From assembly GCA_016839845.1 (NCBI GenBank), contig JAEOTL010000524.1:1-10894 (forward strand): a DNA stretch of 10,894 nt, read 5' to 3'. This DNA comes from Promethearchaeota archaeon. GTDB taxonomy: Archaea > Asgardarchaeota > Lokiarchaeia > Sigynarchaeales > SOKP01. The notes under the pieces were generated by a model that was not told where the DNA came from, made no database searches, and saw only the letters and a program-made list of their open reading frames with translations. The position numbers and the translations under genes were made by a program. Numbering within the stretch: the stretch's first letter is position 1; each line of letters opens with the position of its first letter. Of this stretch, positions 1 to 7,730 are shown in pieces.

Positions 1-3000
1 AAAAGACACCCAATAGGATTGTAGAATAAGCGATTATTAGAATTACTCCTATGGATCGTATATTTGGAAAAAATGAATAAATCATAAGTAATAATCCAAC
101 TGCTAAAATATCAAAAGAAACTGCCATCCCAAGCGACATCCCTAAAGTTGGTAGATAAAAAAGCAAAAATGAGAAGTTAAATACAATCATAGCCAACCAT
201 ATTACTGATGTCAACTTCCAAAGCTTAAGTTTTATTAGCAATGGAATAAGAAAAACCACTGCTAAAAAGAAAAAGGATATGTTAACTAATAATTGCGAAC
301 CAGTAAATATATTTTGGGTTGTCCAGTATATTAAGAACAAGCTCAAGCCCCAGACAATAAACAAACTACGGTAGAAATTTCTCTTCAGCCACGTATACCA
401 AAAAGGTAAGGAAAAAATTACACAAATAATACTTGTTATGATAATGGAACCATCGATGGTGATCGTACCAAACAATTTGAGAGAATTTGTAAAAACATCA
501 ATGCCTCGAACCGATCTATAAATTATTAAGAAATTTACAATGGGAAATGCAATCCAGGCATACCAACCGGATTCCCAAATCGCCCAAGAAATTCTCCATT
601 GATATATAATGATAGATAAGTAAAAAAGAATAACCCCAACGTTAATAGAAATTATTAAAGGGATTACATCTCCCACAAGAGCGGGAACTGATGCAATAAT
701 TAAATAGTAGAGAAATACAGGAAAGCTAATAATTATTGAGATTAAAACAAAGTAAAACGATTTTTTTCTGAAATTTGCGGGAGCTTTATTATACAAACCT
801 ACGAATCCAAATCCCGTTAAACTTAAAGTGAAAGTAAATGTTAAAATTGGGCTATATTTAAGATATTGAGGATTATTGAACAGAAAAGAGTAAGATATGA
901 AACTTATAGCATTAAAAATTAGAAGCAACACACAAGGACGAATAAACCACTTATATAAGACATTTTTCTTGCGATAAAAGTAAATTCCCATAAAAAACAT
1001 AAACAAAGAGAGTGCGATTGTTATGTTATATAATAAAAGGACATTAGTATACACACTTAAGATTAAGAAAGATAAAAACGAGAGAATACTGTATAATGAA
1101 TATTTTTCGAGATTGTTGTTTTTTTTCCGGTGCATCCATATTGAGACAAGAAATACAATTGTTAACGTTAATAAGTACAATTGACTGTAAAAAGCTATAA
1201 AATTTAAGCTAAAAATTCCATAATTGGGAAGAGATAAAGCAATCGAACTAAATATCGAATAACTTAAGAAAATATACGCTAAAAATTTATAAACTGCAAT
1301 TACGGTTCTTCGAGAGAGAACGAGATAAAGAGAAATAATAAAGAGAAACGAAAGATACAACGGGAAGAATATCACTAATAGAAGACTTAAACACAGTACT
1401 AAGGAACTTATATAAAATTGATAAATAGAGCCATTAGATTCCGATCTGATGATCAAATTTAACCTGAGAAGTGAATAATATATTAGTAAAAAACAGTTTC
1501 CGAAAATAATTGTTGAATATAAGATACCAGAAGCGAAGGAAAAGTGTATTTGCGGAATGGAATAAAAGGAGTTTGTATAGAGAACAAGAAGCGAGATGAT
1601 GTACATGCTTAGAATTAATCTTTTTAGAATTAGACGACCTTTTTCTGTGAATTTTTTTAAACTTATTAGAGATGTTAATGTTACCGGGGATAAAAATGCA
1701 AACATAAAGAAGAAAACTGCACTCATTGTAAGAATTGAAGATAAAAAGAACAGCGATACTAAAACAGAAATGCTTATTTTTACAGTAAACCATGAGATTA
1801 ATTCGACAATATCTTTTATTTTTGAAAACCCAAATTTAGAAAATGCTCCGACCAGTTTTATAAACAAGAAAACAATTATGAAAAAAGATCCCAGGTACCA
1901 AATTAGATTAAACGGACGTAAGACAGCTGGTAAGTAACTGAAAATTGAACTAAACTCAAGGAGAGTTACAACTTGGAATGCAAGAGAAAATATTATTCCA
2001 TAGATAATGGCTTCCTTCATAAAATTGATGTAACGTTTTTCTTTGGAATAATCCGATAACAGCTTTAAAGTGTAAATATTTAAGATAAATGTAATAAATA
2101 GTGAGGTACTCAATGATACAACTTTTGGGAGCCAAATATAAACCTCGAACCCAACCAATAGAGAAATTAAAAGCCATGTTAGAATTCGAATCACAACTAA
2201 AACTTGTGTTCTCTTCTCCAATACTTTAAATCTATGGCTTATGAATATTAGATATCTCAAATTTATAAAAAATAGAAGCAACGTAGACCATGAAATGAGG
2301 ATTAAATCGATGGGTAGCCCCAACCATGCGATTTCCAAACCAATTACGATTGGTGTAAGAATAACTGAACCTGATAAAATCAAACTGATGGCCATGATCC
2401 ACTTTTTAAGACTATTCTCGTTAAAGTATCGTTTTTTATAAGAAAGCACACTCGGTAAATATAAGAATATGGAAGCAGACATTATAGGAAACAGGAATTT
2501 AGCGAAATTTCCGGGTAATAGTTTATTCATGTAATAAAATACTGTGGTTACCGCAAAAATTACCAGGAGAAATATCTGAGATTTTCTAACTTCCAGTTTG
2601 TAAATGTCTTTGATATTAAATCTTTTAAACAAAAACTGAGTAATTACCAGAAGACCAAATGTAATATACAGAGTAAAATTCAAAATAGAGACTCTATCTA
2701 GTTCAAAACCTACAGTTAATAACAGATTTGAAGCAACAATGGTCGGTATCGATGCTATTAACCCCGCTATTATAAATCCCTCAATTATTATTAATTTACT
2801 CATAGTTTTCTTATAAATCTCTATTTTAAACAAGTAGTAAGTAGGGAAAAAGAGAATTGAGACTAAACAAAGAAAAGGAACAAGAAATACGTACATACTA
2901 TTAAATGTGTATAAAAGTGAGTAGTAAAATGCTAACCCTGCAGTATAGATTAGTGCCAATACGTTAATTTTAATAGTTATCGAAGCTGAGAAGACGACCT

Positions 3001-5803
3001 CTTTTTTGGAGAGAAGGTTGACTATGAAAACCATTAATAAAAGCGAAATATATAGAGAAAAGACTAAGTTAAGATAAAATACTAGGTGGTTTAAAACATA
3101 TGAATAGAATAAAAAGAAGAATAAAAAGGAGAGCTCTAATGTCATTATATATGAATTTATTCGTACAAATTGGGTAATTGTTGATTCTTTAACTTTTTCT
3201 AATTTTTGCCCAAATTTGAGATTAAAATGACTTGTAACTGATAATAACAATAGGTTTAAACTGATAATAACCAAATTTGCCTGTGAGATAAAAAAGATGA
3301 TTAGAACCAAATCAATAATAAAAATCCAGATTAAGAAATAGCCTAGTGCTAAACATCTTCTCTTGGAAAACACACCTATAAAGTAATTAACAGCTACGAA
3401 GAATAGGCTAATTGAGGGAAAAATTAGCAATGAATAATTGATCACTGCGAAAAAATCAACCAAAAAGCCTAATCGGGAAATCTCTAAGCTAATTATAGTT
3501 GGTAATAATGTTAATAAGAGAGATAATAAAGCACTTGTGATCATAAGAGCTTTTCGCGCAAATCCCTCATATAATTTCATTTTGAGTAAATAAACGAGTG
3601 GGAAGAAGAGAATTGAGAATAAACATAAGAAGGGGATTATAAATACATAACATGTGCTAAAAGTAATCATGAAAGAATAATAATAAGCTACTCCTGCGCT
3701 AAATATTAGGGAAATTACATTAATCTTGACTGCAATTGAACTTGAAAACACGATATCTTTCCTTGAAAGTATATTAGCAATTAGAGTCATAAATAAATAC
3801 GAGAAATAGAAAGATAAAACAATCTTATCGAGAAATGAAAAATTAACTAATATAATATCAAAAAAGAAGAAAAAGAATAATACCAATAACTCAACAGTCA
3901 TAAAATATGAATTAGCTTTAAGAAAACGCTTAAATGAAGAATCCTTTACTTTTTCTAATTTCACTCCCCATGACAAATTGATATGGCTAAAGATGGACAA
4001 AAAGAGGAAATCTAACGCTAGGATAGATAAATTGCTAAGAAAAAAGTAAAACAGTAAAATAAAGATGTTGAAAGTCAAAATCCATCCAATATAATAGCTC
4101 AGCTGCATAAAATTTTTCCGTGCAAATATCCCCATGAGATGAGTTACGAATATAAAGAAAAGGAATATCAATGGGAATAGAAGAGTGGATACCATCAAAA
4201 CCGGGGTAAGGAAAGAAACTCTTAAGTTGATCATGAAATAAATGAAGAATTCGATCAGTAAAATGTTAAGACTTAGCATTAGCCGTAAAGGTTTCGAGCC
4301 TTCTTTTGAGTAACGTCGAAAATGTAAAACAAATAAACTCGACATGAGAATTAACGAAATAAGTATTCCATGCAAACAGATATTAGCAATCAGAATTAAT
4401 AGTGGATCAGTTGTAAAAGAGATATATTGAGTCCTTATTAGGGGAAAGAAGGAGTAGATAATTATTGAAAAGATTGAAACAGCAAGTACATTTTGGACCA
4501 CCAATATTGTCTCTTTTTTGAAATACTCAAATTTAACAAATGCTTGTAGAAGCAAGTAAAATAAAATGAAAAATACTAGAAATCTAAATTGTAAAGCTAA
4601 AAGACTTGCGAGAATACCAAACGAGATGGAGATTAGTATAGAGGTTGTATTCAGCAGAAATATGTACCTATTATACTTTTTTGGGCATAGATCTGCTTTT
4701 TGCTCAAAATAGGAGAATAATAAGAAAAACGGCAAGACAATAAACATCATCCAGGGTGCTTGTATCAAAAAGCTAAAAGCTAAGATGAACCCTATTAAAA
4801 CACCTGAAAACCAAGTGTTTAATTTTTGAGTCTTGATACGATTTCTCTGTATTAACTCATTGGATTCACTGGCTCTCTCAGCATCTATGAACGCTCTAAA
4901 AATTGAGTTGTAATAGATTTTTGTGTAATACCGAACTTTAACATACACCAATATGAATATTACTGTCAAAAAAGTACTATTTAATACTTCAATATTCGAG
5001 AGGTAAGCACCAGAGAAGATCGTAAGTAAAAAAGGTAATTGGATCAGGAGAAAAAATATCAAACTTATCATCGAGATCACAAATTTTTGTTTAAAATTGG
5101 TTAAGTCTTGTAAATGTGATCTGTTTTCTCTTATTGCTTCCTTGACTTTTCCGGCAGTGTTTCGAGTTCTCATCAAGGTATAGAGATAGAGTATGGAATT
5201 AGCTATTAATCCAAAAAGCCAAGAATACCCCGTAGGGTATGTGAAATAAAGAAAAATTATATGAACAAAATGGTTAATACCAAGAATAAAATTGTAAGGT
5301 TCCTTGAGGATGTGTTTTAGATCGATAGCATGCTTGAATTCTTCGTCTACCTTGCTATAAAAATCAATAGGCTGGAAATAGTAGTAGAAGTATACAATAT
5401 TATATAAAATTGAAAAGCTTATAAGAGCGAGAATTATAAACGAGGCACTTCCACGCGCAAGTAGTACAAAAACTGGGGTGGTGATAAAAGATAAAATTGA
5501 AATAAGATAAGTTATATGAATTCGGGCTGTGAGATTATTTTCTTTGTTTAGAAAGAAGGGTTTATTCCTGTATTTATCGAATGCTCTATAGAAAACTAGA
5601 ATAGCTGTAGCATATGTTAATACTGCAAAAGCTAAAGCTACATAAGTACCCGCCATAAATAAGCTAGATGAAATCACAAAACCAATAGCTCCAACTGCTA
5701 AAGGTGAGACTATCATTAAGAAGCAAAACCACCACACCTTCTGGAGTATTTCTGTGGCTTTTTTAATCCTCACGTCTGAATTAGAATCGCTTTTTGATTT
5801 CAT
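1..5803 (-). CDS. Giant polytopic membrane protein with internal repeats, C-terminus beyond the window
   Basis: I do not recognise the family. Reading from the ATG at 5803 gives 1934 codons with no stop down to base 2, so the frame is open at the left edge and the full protein is longer. Such an opening cannot be chance in DNA this AT-rich. The product is almost entirely hydrophobic helices rich in Phe, Leu, Ile, Tyr and Ser, joined by short Lys/Arg loops. I estimate 55-60 membrane segments by hand. The N-terminus (about residues 1-22) is short, polar and Lys-rich, with no signal peptide. The longest polar loops are near residues 74-96, 145-170, 211-240 and 305-330. No soluble domain, nucleotide-binding motif or cysteine cluster is visible. 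Residues 553-804 and 805-1008 are a tandem duplication with a 252-residue offset, and weaker copies lie on both sides. The start is supported by GGTGAG five to six bases upstream and a TATA box further up. It could be a transporter, scaffold or envelope protein; nothing in the sequence decides. The reading frame is near certain, the function unknown. Confidence 0.93.
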   Translation of the reverse strand, partial: MKSKSDSNSDVRIKKATEILQKVWWFCFLMIVSPLAVGAIGFVISSSLFMAGTYVALAFAVLTYATAILVFYRAFDKYRNKPFFLNKENNLTARIHITYLISILSFITTPVFVLLARGSASFIILALISFSILYNIVYFYYYFQPIDFYSKVDEEFKHAIDLKHILKEPYNFILGINHFVHIIFLYFTYPTGYSWLFGLIANSILYLYTLMRTRNTAGKVKEAIRENRSHLQDLTNFKQKFVISMISLIFFLLIQLPFLLTIFSGAYLSNIEVLNSTFLTVIFILVYVKVRYYTKIYYNSIFRAFIDAERASESNELIQRNRIKTQKLNTWFSGVLIGFILAFSFLIQAPWMMFIVLPFFLLFSYFEQKADLCPKKYNRYIFLLNTTSILISISFGILASLLALQFRFLVFFILFYLLLQAFVKFEYFKKETILVVQNVLAVSIFSIIIYSFFPLIRTQYISFTTDPLLILIANICLHGILISLILMSSLFVLHFRRYSKEGSKPLRLMLSLNILLIEFFIYFMINLRVSFLTPVLMVSTLLFPLIFLFFIFVTHLMGIFARKNFMQLSYYIGWILTFNIFILLFYFFLSNLSILALDFLFLSIFSHINLSWGVKLEKVKDSSFKRFLKANSYFMTVELLVLFFFFFFDIILVNFSFLDKIVLSFYFSYLFMTLIANILSRKDIVFSSSIAVKINVISLIFSAGVAYYYSFMITFSTCYVFIIPFLCLFSILFFPLVYLLKMKLYEGFARKALMITSALLSLLLTLLPTIISLEISRLGFLVDFFAVINYSLLIFPSISLFFVAVNYFIGVFSKRRCLALGYFLIWIFIIDLVLIIFFISQANLVIISLNLLLLSVTSHFNLKFGQKLEKVKESTITQFVRINSYIMTLELSFLFFFLFYSYVLNHLVFYLNLVFSLYISLLLMVFIVNLLSKKEVVFSASITIKINVLALIYTAGLAFYYSLLYTFNSMYVFLVPFLCLVSILFFPTYYLFKIEIYKKTMSKLIIIEGFIIAGLIASIPTIVASNLLLTVGFELDRVSILNFTLYITFGLLVITQFLFKRFNIKDIYKLEVRKSQIFLLVIFAVTTVFYYMNKLLPGNFAKFLFPIMSASIFLYLPSVLSYKKRYFNENSLKKWIMAISLILSGSVILTPIVIGLEIAWLGLPIDLILISWSTLLLFFINLRYLIFISHRFKVLEKRTQVLVVIRILTWLLISLLVGFEVYIWLPKVVSLSTSLFITFILNIYTLKLLSDYSKEKRYINFMKEAIIYGIIFSLAFQVVTLLEFSSIFSYLPAVLRPFNLIWYLGSFFIIVFLFIKLVGAFSKFGFSKIKDIVELISWFTVKISISVLVSLFFLSSILTMSAVFFFMFAFLSPVTLTSLISLKKFTEKGRLILKRLILSMYIISLLVLYTNSFYSIPQIHFSFASGILYSTIIFGNCFLLIYYSLLRLNLIIRSESNGSIYQFYISSLVLCLSLLLVIFFPLYLSFLFIISLYLVLSRRTVIAVYKFLAYIFLSYSIFSSIALSLPNYGIFSLNFIAFYSQLYLLTLTIVFLVSIWMHRKKNNNLEKYSLYSILSFLSFLILSVYTNVLLLYNITIALSLFMFFMGIYFYRKKNVLYKWFIRPCVLLLIFNAISFISYSFLFNNPQYLKYSPILTFTFTLSLTGFGFVGLYNKAPANFRKKSFYFVLISIIISFPVFLYYLIIASVPALVGDVIPLIISINVGVILFYLSIIIYQWRISWAIWESGWYAWIAFPIVNFLIIYRSVRGIDVFTNSLKLFGTITIDGSIIITSIICVIFSLPFWYTWLKRNFYRSLFIVWGLSLFLIYWTTQNIFTGSQLLVNISFFFLAVVFLIPLLIKLKLWKLTSVIWLAMIVFNFSFLLFYLPTLGMSLGMAVSFDILAVGLLLMIYSFFPNIRSIGVILIIAYSTILLGVF
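2780..3391 (-). repeat. Second copy of the 252-residue tandem repeat
   Basis: This covers residues 805-1008 of the giant protein. Similarity to the first copy is clear from residue 805 (VNYFIGVFSK against VTHLMGIFARK) to about residue 1000 and then fades. The conserved polar loop KLEKVK (residues 868-873 here, 616-621 in the first copy) and the membrane stretch PFLCL.SILFFP keep the exact 252-residue spacing. Beyond residue 1008 the similarity continues only weakly and with short gaps. Confidence 0.88.
3392..4147 (-). repeat. First copy of an in-frame 756-bp (252-residue) tandem repeat in the giant gene
   Basis: This covers residues 553-804 of the giant protein. It aligns without gaps to the next 252 residues. 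The best-conserved stretches are residues 606-640 (SHINL...KLEKVK...NSY.MT.EL), with 20 of 35 identical, and 680-742 (KINV, PFLCL.SILFFP), with 38 of 63 identical, counted by hand. DNA identity is also visible, for example AGAGAATTGAG at 3607 and again at 2851, exactly 756 bases apart. The chosen boundaries are one phase of the period, not proven ends. Confidence 0.9.
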
Positions 5804-5807
5804 CGCC

Positions 5808-5813
5808 CTCACC
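5808..5813 (-). promoter_or_regulatory. Ribosome binding site of the giant gene
   Basis: On the minus strand GGTGAG lies four bases before the ATG at 5803 (GGTGAGGGCGATG). It matches the GGTGA core complementary to the 3' end of archaeal 16S rRNA and fixes the start of the giant protein. Confidence 0.75.
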
Positions 5814-5850
5814 AAAAATGATTGGATCTTGAGTATAATAGAATTGGTGA

Positions 5851-5858
5851 TTTATAAA
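5851..5858 (-). promoter_or_regulatory. TATA box of the giant gene
   Basis: TTTATAAA on the minus strand, about 50 bases before the ATG. With the usual archaeal spacing, transcription would start near 5829, leaving a leader of about 25 bases that contains the ribosome binding site. The giant gene therefore probably has its own transcript rather than depending on read-through from the glycosidase 220 bases upstream. Confidence 0.55.
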
Positions 5859-5929
5859 TTTAACAGATTTAATATACTAATATGTAAATCAAATATATAA
5901 ACTTTCATTAAATTTTGACAGAGTTTCCC

Positions 5930-5987
5930 GAAAAGAAATAAAAATAGGAAAAGTACGTACAAGATTTGAATATTGTACGTACATTTC
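5930..5987 (-). terminator. Hairpin plus T-rich tail after the glycosidase gene
   Basis: GTACGTACAA (5953-5962) and TTGTACGTAC (5973-5982) form a perfect 10-bp inverted repeat with a 10-base loop. The stem extends by GAAA/TTTC after one A/A mismatch (5948-5987). On the minus strand it is followed by a T-rich stretch (positions 5946 to 5931). This fits termination of the glycosidase transcript. Each arm also contains the self-complementary octamer GTACGTAC, and the two octamers start 22 bases apart, so a protein-binding site is an alternative reading. Confidence 0.5.
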
Positions 5988-6023
5988 TAAGAAAAATTAG
6001 AAAATTCTAGCCAAAAATAATAT

Positions 6024-7346
6024 TTACTTAAATTTAGGGAGAAAGCCCTTCTGAAGCTTAATCATCTCATTGAATATCTTATCTGCCATTTCAAAATTCC
6101 CAACATTTTGGTCTACTGCTAGACTCGCAATAGCGAGTTCTTTAGATTCCTGTAAAACGGCTTCGATACATAAATCCTGGATCGTTGCCTCAATACGAAG
6201 GATCGCTGCAATATTCTTAGGTAAGTTCCCTAATTTAACTCCATGAACTCCATCTTTGTCAACTGTCGCAGAACATTCTAAAATTAGATCTTGGGGCAAA
6301 TTTTCTACAATACCAGCATTCGGTATATTCACCGCAATTTCATAAGAATTTTTGTTTTCAATTATTCCCTCAATTATCGGAATAGCTCTTTCTCCGGAAG
6401 GTCTGCCAAATAAAATCCCTTTCTTAGGATACTTCCCCTTTTTAAGCCTTTCATACTTGCGAACAAACCGAGTATATATAGCTTGGCCACTTTTATCTAT
6501 AAAATCTATCCAGTCAATCATATCCTGAGTTTCAGTGAATTCTTCTCCAAATTGGATGTATTCTCCTAAATGGTTGTCTCCTACATATGGAAAATAACCA
6601 AATCTCTTAAAGACCTCAAACGTGAGTGTAGAAAATTCAAATCTTTGCTCCCGTTCTTTAAAATAATCTAGCGATATTTTGTTGAATTTTGGCATTAGAT
6701 CCTTCTCTGTTGATGTATCTATTAATCCCATTAAAAACGCGAAATGGTTAAGTCCTGCTACACTTAGCTTTAAATCTCTCATTGGTTTATCGAACATTCT
6801 AGGAAGATGGTAAGTCATAAATCCAATTTGATGACATAGTCCTACAAATTTTAGGTTTTTAATACTCCGATTAATTGCTAGGCACACACGAGACATGGGA
6901 TTTGAAAAATTGATTAAAAACGCATCCGGACAGATTTTTTCTGCGTCTTTAACGATCTCTACGATTGGGGGAATGATTCTCCAGGCATGGAAGGTTCCTC
7001 CTGGTCCTCCACACTCTCCTAAGATCTGAGTCGAACCATGTTTACGGGGGATCTCATAATCTTGTCGCCATAATGTCATTCGATCCCCTACTTCAATTGA
7101 ATTAATTATGAAATCAGCATCTTTAAGTGCATTAGATCTCTTTGTTGTTCGTTCCAGATTAAACTTATTGTCAACTCTCTCATTTTCTTTCTCTAACAGT
7201 TCATAGATCATCTCCAATTTCTCTTTATTTATATCATGAAGCATGATAGTAGAACCTTTCAAAATATCACTTAAATAGAGATCATTGAACATTTCAGGGC
7301 CAAACGATGTTGAACCCGCCCCTATGAGAACAATTTTCTTTTCCAT
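6024..7346 (-). CDS. Glycoside hydrolase family 4, NAD- and metal-dependent alpha-glycosidase-like enzyme
   Basis: At 440 residues this is the normal GH4 length (about 430-480). GH4 enzymes cleave glycosides by a redox-elimination route that needs NAD and usually Mn2+. The N-terminal Rossmann motif IGAGSTSFG is at residues 8-16. A glycine-rich GECGGPGG is at 110-117, and NFSNPM at 146-151 contains the substrate-contacting Asn-Pro. The likely metal ligands are Cys171 in GLCHQIG and His201 in AGLNHF. Tyrosines in YFPYVGDNHLGEY (251-263) are candidates for the catalytic base. The Cys-His pair is typical of GH4 members acting on non-phosphorylated alpha-glycosides or uronides, but the full motif CHQI is not one I know, so the substrate is open. 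The protein should be cytoplasmic, since there is no signal peptide. No ribosome binding site precedes the ATG, and a TATA-like TTTAAAT 26-32 bases upstream fits a leaderless transcript. It is separated from the giant gene by a probable terminator. Confidence 0.93.
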   Translation of the reverse strand: MEKKIVLIGAGSTSFGPEMFNDLYLSDILKGSTIMLHDINKEKLEMIYELLEKENERVDNKFNLERTTKRSNALKDADFIINSIEVGDRMTLWRQDYEIPRKHGSTQILGECGGPGGTFHAWRIIPPIVEIVKDAEKICPDAFLINFSNPMSRVCLAINRSIKNLKFVGLCHQIGFMTYHLPRMFDKPMRDLKLSVAGLNHFAFLMGLIDTSTEKDLMPKFNKISLDYFKEREQRFEFSTLTFEVFKRFGYFPYVGDNHLGEYIQFGEEFTETQDMIDWIDFIDKSGQAIYTRFVRKYERLKKGKYPKKGILFGRPSGERAIPIIEGIIENKNSYEIAVNIPNAGIVENLPQDLILECSATVDKDGVHGVKLGNLPKNIAAILRIEATIQDLCIEAVLQESKELAIASLAVDQNVGNFEMADKIFNEMIKLQKGFLPKFK

Positions 7347-7371
7347 AATGATAATATTAAAGGTTATATTG

Positions 7372-7378
7372 ATTTAAA
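7372..7378 (-). promoter_or_regulatory. TATA-like box of the glycosidase gene
   Basis: TTTAAAT on the minus strand, centred about 29 bases before the ATG at 7346. This is the spacing expected if the transcript begins at or next to the start codon. The absence of a ribosome binding site upstream of that ATG agrees with leaderless translation. Confidence 0.4.
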
Positions 7379-7453
7379 GAATTATTATTGATTTCTCTCA
7401 AATCCTTGTATAACTTCATTTTTAATTTTAAATTAATTACTCTGACAAATGGG

Positions 7454-7496
7454 AAACAGATGGGTAAAGTTTAAATAGAACGTTTAACATCTGTTT
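7454..7496. promoter_or_regulatory. Inverted repeat centred on a TATA box, probable operator
   Basis: AAACAGATG (7454-7462) and CATCTGTTT (7488-7496) are perfect 9-bp inverted copies. The midpoint, 7475, falls inside the TATA box at 7470-7477. The arms start 34 bases apart, close to three helical turns. A dimeric regulator bound to both arms would straddle the TATA box and the transcription start. The site also lies between divergent genes, so it might affect the glycosidase promoter about 95 bases away. As an RNA hairpin it would be weak because of the 25-base loop. Confidence 0.5.
7464..7477 (+). promoter_or_regulatory. Archaeal promoter (BRE plus TATA box) of the plus-strand island
   Basis: A purine-rich BRE-like GTAAAG (7464-7469) directly precedes TTTAAATA (7470-7477). 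The expected transcription start is 7499-7502, which coincides with an ATG at 7501. It is the best-formed promoter in the window and drives transcription away from the glycosidase. Confidence 0.6.
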
Positions 7497-7500
7497 TATA

Positions 7501-7590
7501 ATGAGTTTTCACAATACTATGGAACATTGGTGTGGCTGTACATTATCAGTAAAGCCGGTAATGATCCGTAGTATTATTAAGAGAGAATAA
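7501..7590 (+). CDS. Possible leaderless 29-residue peptide
   Basis: The ATG sits where the promoter at 7464-7477 should start transcription, and the frame ends at TAA 7588-7590. The peptide begins MSFHNTMEHWCGC and ends IIKRE; the Cys-Gly-Cys following a His and a Trp is its only notable feature. It matches no family I know. The same bases form a strong RNA hairpin (7513-7575), so the ORF may be incidental to a non-coding RNA, or may be a leader peptide for the small gene at 7731. Codon statistics cannot help at this length. Confidence 0.25.
   Translation: MSFHNTMEHWCGCTLSVKPVMIRSIIKRE
7513..7575 (+). ncRNA. Long imperfect RNA hairpin at the start of the plus-strand transcript
   Basis: AATACTATGGA (7513-7523) pairs with TCCGTAGTATT (7565-7575) over 11 bp with one G-U pair. 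After an A/A mismatch, CATT (7525-7528) pairs with AATG (7560-7563). An internal loop GGTGT/GGT follows, then GGCT (7534-7537) pairs with AGCC (7553-7556), closing a 15-base loop. A smaller hairpin follows at 7577-7600 (TTAAGAGAG against CTTTCTAA, with one bulge and a G-U pair), then T-rich sequence. It could be a small RNA or a structured leader for the gene at 7731. I recognise no known RNA class. Confidence 0.4.
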
Positions 7591-7716
7591 ATCTTTCTAA
7601 CCTCTTTCTGATAGATTTTACTGATTTGTTCTCTTTTATGAATACTTCTCAATAAAATTTATTCGAAATTGGTCAAGAATGGATTCATTTTCCCTGCTGT
7701 TAACTCAATAAAAAAC

Positions 7717-7724
7717 GGAGGTGA
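7717..7724 (+). promoter_or_regulatory. Perfect ribosome binding site GGAGGTGA before a non-ATG start
   Basis: GGAGGTGA is the full complement of the archaeal 16S 3' end and the strongest such site in the window. It ends with an in-frame TGA (7722-7724), so translation must start after it. The codons at usable distance are ATT (7728) and CTG (7731); the first ATG (7752) is 27 bases away, too far for normal use. Confidence 0.65.
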
Positions 7725-7730
7725 AAAATT

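Noticed and set aside
1434..2441. Open frames of 66-119 codons on both strands at 1434-1793, 1596-1937, 1956-2177 and 2241-2441
   Set aside because: All lie in other frames of the giant membrane-protein gene, which is open through the whole region; they have no ribosome binding sites and their composition looks like shadow translation.
7560..7625. Possible C/D-box guide RNA (ATGAT near 7561, CTGA near 7608 and 7620)
   Set aside because: The C box is incomplete and no proper C'/D' pair or spacing is present; the strong hairpin at 7513-7575 does not fit this RNA class.
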